A stretch of DNA of 7,931 bases, from positions 1 to 7,931 of the forward strand of contig CAISOI010000490.1 of NCBI GenBank assembly GCA_903886985.1, given 5' to 3'. Of the stretch, positions 6,314-7,931 are shown one piece after another (within the stretch, counting starts at the first letter, position 1; each line of letters starts with the position of its first letter). This DNA comes from an uncultured Chthonomonas sp. (GTDB lineage Bacteria; Armatimonadota; Chthonomonadetes; Chthonomonadales; CAJBBX01). The position numbers were made by a program, and so were the translations under genes. The notes below the pieces were generated by a model, which had not been told where the DNA came from, did no database searches, and saw only the letters and a list, made by a program, of their open reading frames with translations.

Positions 6314-7504
6314 ATGTTAGATGTCGCCCGACTGGCACCTGGAATCACTGCGATCGCAGAGGAGCTTTCCAGGAACCATGCTATTCTGGGCGACATGTTG
6401 CGAGAAGCGAAGAAGCGTATTGTCAACCTCGACAATGACTACGTCGCCGTCGCACAGAAGCTCGACAAATCACAAACGAGCTGGTTAGTCGCCAGCTTCG
6501 ACCCTAACAATTACCCATTTCAAACTTTCCCGCAGCCGGACCGCCCCTCGGAATACATTGCCCTTGCCACAGACGGCTCTCAGATAATTCCCGATAGAAA
6601 TGCCGCCGCACACTGTTGCGTCCTCAATCTCGGTAAAGTTGTGCTTAGATACGGCGAAAACGCCTTTGCGAAACTCAGCTCCGAACCTGTCGTTAATATG
6701 GATGATACTCTGGAAGATAGCTCCACAGAAGGTGAGATTCTTTCCGCGAAACGGGTTGGGCAGCTTCGAGACAATCTTGAGCACAATGGATTGGCGTCGC
6801 TGATTGCCGAATATGGCGACAAAGGAATTCCCACGGTTGCATTTGCCGATGGAACCCTTATCCTCTGGATGGTGGAAAAAGAGACCGACTCCGTCAAGAG
6901 TGAAAGCTTGAAAGCGCTGCAAGGTCTATTTGCAAAAGGGCGTGAGAGCAAAATGCCGGTCGTTAGCTACATCAGTCGCTCTGGCAGCCGAGATGTTGTC
7001 AATGCCTTGCGGGTGTTGCAGTGCCCGTTTGATCGAATAGACTGTGATCGAAATTGCCCGGATCATGCCCCACCCATGCGGAGGACGGCTCCCTGCGGCG
7101 GAGTGGAAAATCTCACAGATACGATTTTATTTGAAAATTTGCTGAACGTAGGCGATCGATCTGCCGTATTTGGTAGTAGATCAAAAATCCTGAATTCCTA
7201 TGAAGAGTGTAATCGTATTCACTTTTGCTATGTACACGTTGGTGCCGAGATTGCAAGGCTGGAGTTTCCCAGATGGGTGGCGGAGGATGAAACAATGCTG
7301 AATTTGGTTCATACTTTAGCTGTTAATCAAGCCCAGAAAGGCAATGGGTATCCGCGAGTACTTGCCGAGGCACATGAGCAAGCAGTAATTCGTGGAGCTG
7401 ATCGGGATGTTTTTTATCATCTTTTAGAACGTGCACTCATTCGAAAGAATGTGCGTGTGCGTACGACCAGAAAGTCTATGGCAAAGCTGTCGCGCACTGT
7501 TTAA
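6314..7504 (+). CDS. nurA: NurA-family DNA-repair nuclease
   Basis: NurA proteins are metal-dependent 5'-to-3' nucleases that, with the ATPase HerA, process double-strand DNA ends. This 396-residue protein shows the family pattern. ATDGSQ (85-90) carries the first catalytic Asp (D87) and FADG (177-180) the second (D179). The conserved C-terminal block is GYPRVLAEAHEQAV (345-358) with H354. A Glu near 139-141 may complete the metal site. Before the nuclease core, residues 1-55 look helical. Residues 237-261 hold four cysteines (C237, C244, C248, C261), with C299 and C305 further on, suggesting a metal or Fe-S site absent from the archaeal enzymes I know. No herA lies in this window; the only close partner is the 156-residue protein 12 bases upstream. 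No good Shine-Dalgarno precedes the ATG, fitting coupled translation. The enzyme should be cytosolic. Confidence 0.82.
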   Translation: MLDVARLAPGITAIAEELSRNHAILGDMLREAKKRIVNLDNDYVAVAQKLDKSQTSWLVASFDPNNYPFQTFPQPDRPSEYIALATDGSQIIPDRNAAAHCCVLNLGKVVLRYGENAFAKLSSEPVVNMDDTLEDSSTEGEILSAKRVGQLRDNLEHNGLASLIAEYGDKGIPTVAFADGTLILWMVEKETDSVKSESLKALQGLFAKGRESKMPVVSYISRSGSRDVVNALRVLQCPFDRIDCDRNCPDHAPPMRRTAPCGGVENLTDTILFENLLNVGDRSAVFGSRSKILNSYEECNRIHFCYVHVGAEIARLEFPRWVAEDETMLNLVHTLAVNQAQKGNGYPRVLAEAHEQAVIRGADRDVFYHLLERALIRKNVRVRTTRKSMAKLSRTV

Positions 7505-7534
7505 GTTGTATTCTGTCATCGATCTTGGATCAAA

Positions 7535-7547
7535 AGGAGAAATGTTT
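7535..7547 (+). promoter_or_regulatory. Strong ribosome binding site that sets the start of the thioredoxin-like gene
   Basis: AGGAG at 7535-7539 is a near-consensus Shine-Dalgarno. Two in-frame ATGs follow, at 7542 and 7548. The first is only two bases away, too close for efficient initiation; the second is eight bases away, which is optimal. Starting at 7548 also gives the MKK beginning typical of signal peptides. Confidence 0.75.
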
Positions 7548-7931
7548 ATGAAGAAATCTAATGTACTATTTCTTGCGGTTATAGGAACTGCGCTATGTAT
7601 GTCGGCTGGGGTGAATGCCAGGGCAGACAAGGAAGCACCCGCGCCTGCAACTTCCATCATCAAGAAAGCCGTTGCCGAATCCGCAGCCAAAAAGAAACCC
7701 GTTGTGGTTATCTTCCACGCGACCTGGTGCGGTTGGTGCAAGAAGCTCGAAGCAGCTCTGGCGGTACCTGCCAACAAAAAGATCATGGATAACAATTTTG
7801 TGGTTACCTATCTGGATGTCATGGAAAATGGCGAAAAGGTAAAATCGGATGAAAATCCGGGCGGTAATGAATACCTTGCGAAGATGGGCGGCGAAAAATC
7901 TGGAATTCCGTTCCTTGTATTTTTGGATGGC
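7548..7931 (+). CDS. Exported thioredoxin-fold protein, 3' end outside the window
   Basis: The first 128 residues are visible. MKK and a hydrophobic run (about 6-20) form a Sec signal peptide, with probable cleavage after the AxA-like NARA (23-26). An Ala/Pro/Lys-rich linker leads to a thioredoxin fold: strand VVVIF (52-56), then ATWCGWCKKLE (58-68) with the redox pair C61 and C64, and the expected cis-proline in GIPF (P121). It should act outside the cytoplasm as a thiol-disulfide oxidoreductase, reducing or exchanging disulfides in envelope proteins. CGWC differs from the CGPC of cytosolic thioredoxin and is common in exported thioredoxin-like proteins, including cytochrome-maturation and DsbD-related ones. 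The exact substrate cannot be told. It starts 43 bases after nurA with its own strong ribosome binding site; no terminator or clear promoter is seen in the gap, so read-through from nurA is possible. Confidence 0.85.
   Translation, partial: MKKSNVLFLAVIGTALCMSAGVNARADKEAPAPATSIIKKAVAESAAKKKPVVVIFHATWCGWCKKLEAALAVPANKKIMDNNFVVTYLDVMENGEKVKSDENPGGNEYLAKMGGEKSGIPFLVFLDG

Noticed and set aside
7595..7842. Two overlapping + strand reading frames inside the thioredoxin-like gene
   Set aside because: They are out-of-frame shadows of a gene with a signal peptide, CGWC motif and strong ribosome binding site.

Overview
The window looks like bacterial chromosomal DNA of moderate GC content. It has ordinary sigma-70-like promoter spacing, AAGG/GGAG-type ribosome binding sites and short intergenic gaps. 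All supported genes read on the + strand. I cannot fix the organism. The combination of a plant-like thioredoxin reductase, a cysteine-rich NurA nuclease and a small conserved-looking partner beside holB recalls non-proteobacterial lineages such as Armatimonadota, but that is a low-confidence guess from memory.

Bases 1-3049 are the accessory-looking half. The window opens inside a cupin-domain protein (1-507). Two stand-alone genes follow (689-1705 and 1898-3049), each with TolB/WD40-like beta-propeller signatures. Each has a gap in front holding a candidate promoter, and an imperfect terminator-like hairpin lies between them. Both encoded proteins are probably exported or surface-associated, although the second lacks a convincing signal peptide.

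Bases 3050-3599 contain no convincing gene. They hold a compact, strongly structured inverted-repeat element (3114-3202) that resembles a dispersed palindromic repeat. The rest is unassigned sequence leading to the next operon.

Bases 3600-7504 are the housekeeping half: thioredoxin reductase (trxB), then after 16 bases the DNA polymerase III delta-prime clamp-loader subunit (holB). After a 79-base AT-rich gap comes a two-gene unit: an unrecognised 156-residue protein and, 12 bases later, a NurA-family DNA-repair nuclease. Clamp loading, a repair nuclease and an unknown protein thus lie together with a thiol-redox enzyme. The window closes within an exported thioredoxin-fold protein with a CGWC active site (7548-7931, cut by the window end).

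The best candidates for something undescribed are the 156-residue partner of NurA, the cysteine cluster inside NurA, and the structured repeat at 3114-3202. No CRISPR array, tRNA, rRNA, transposase or prophage gene was seen.
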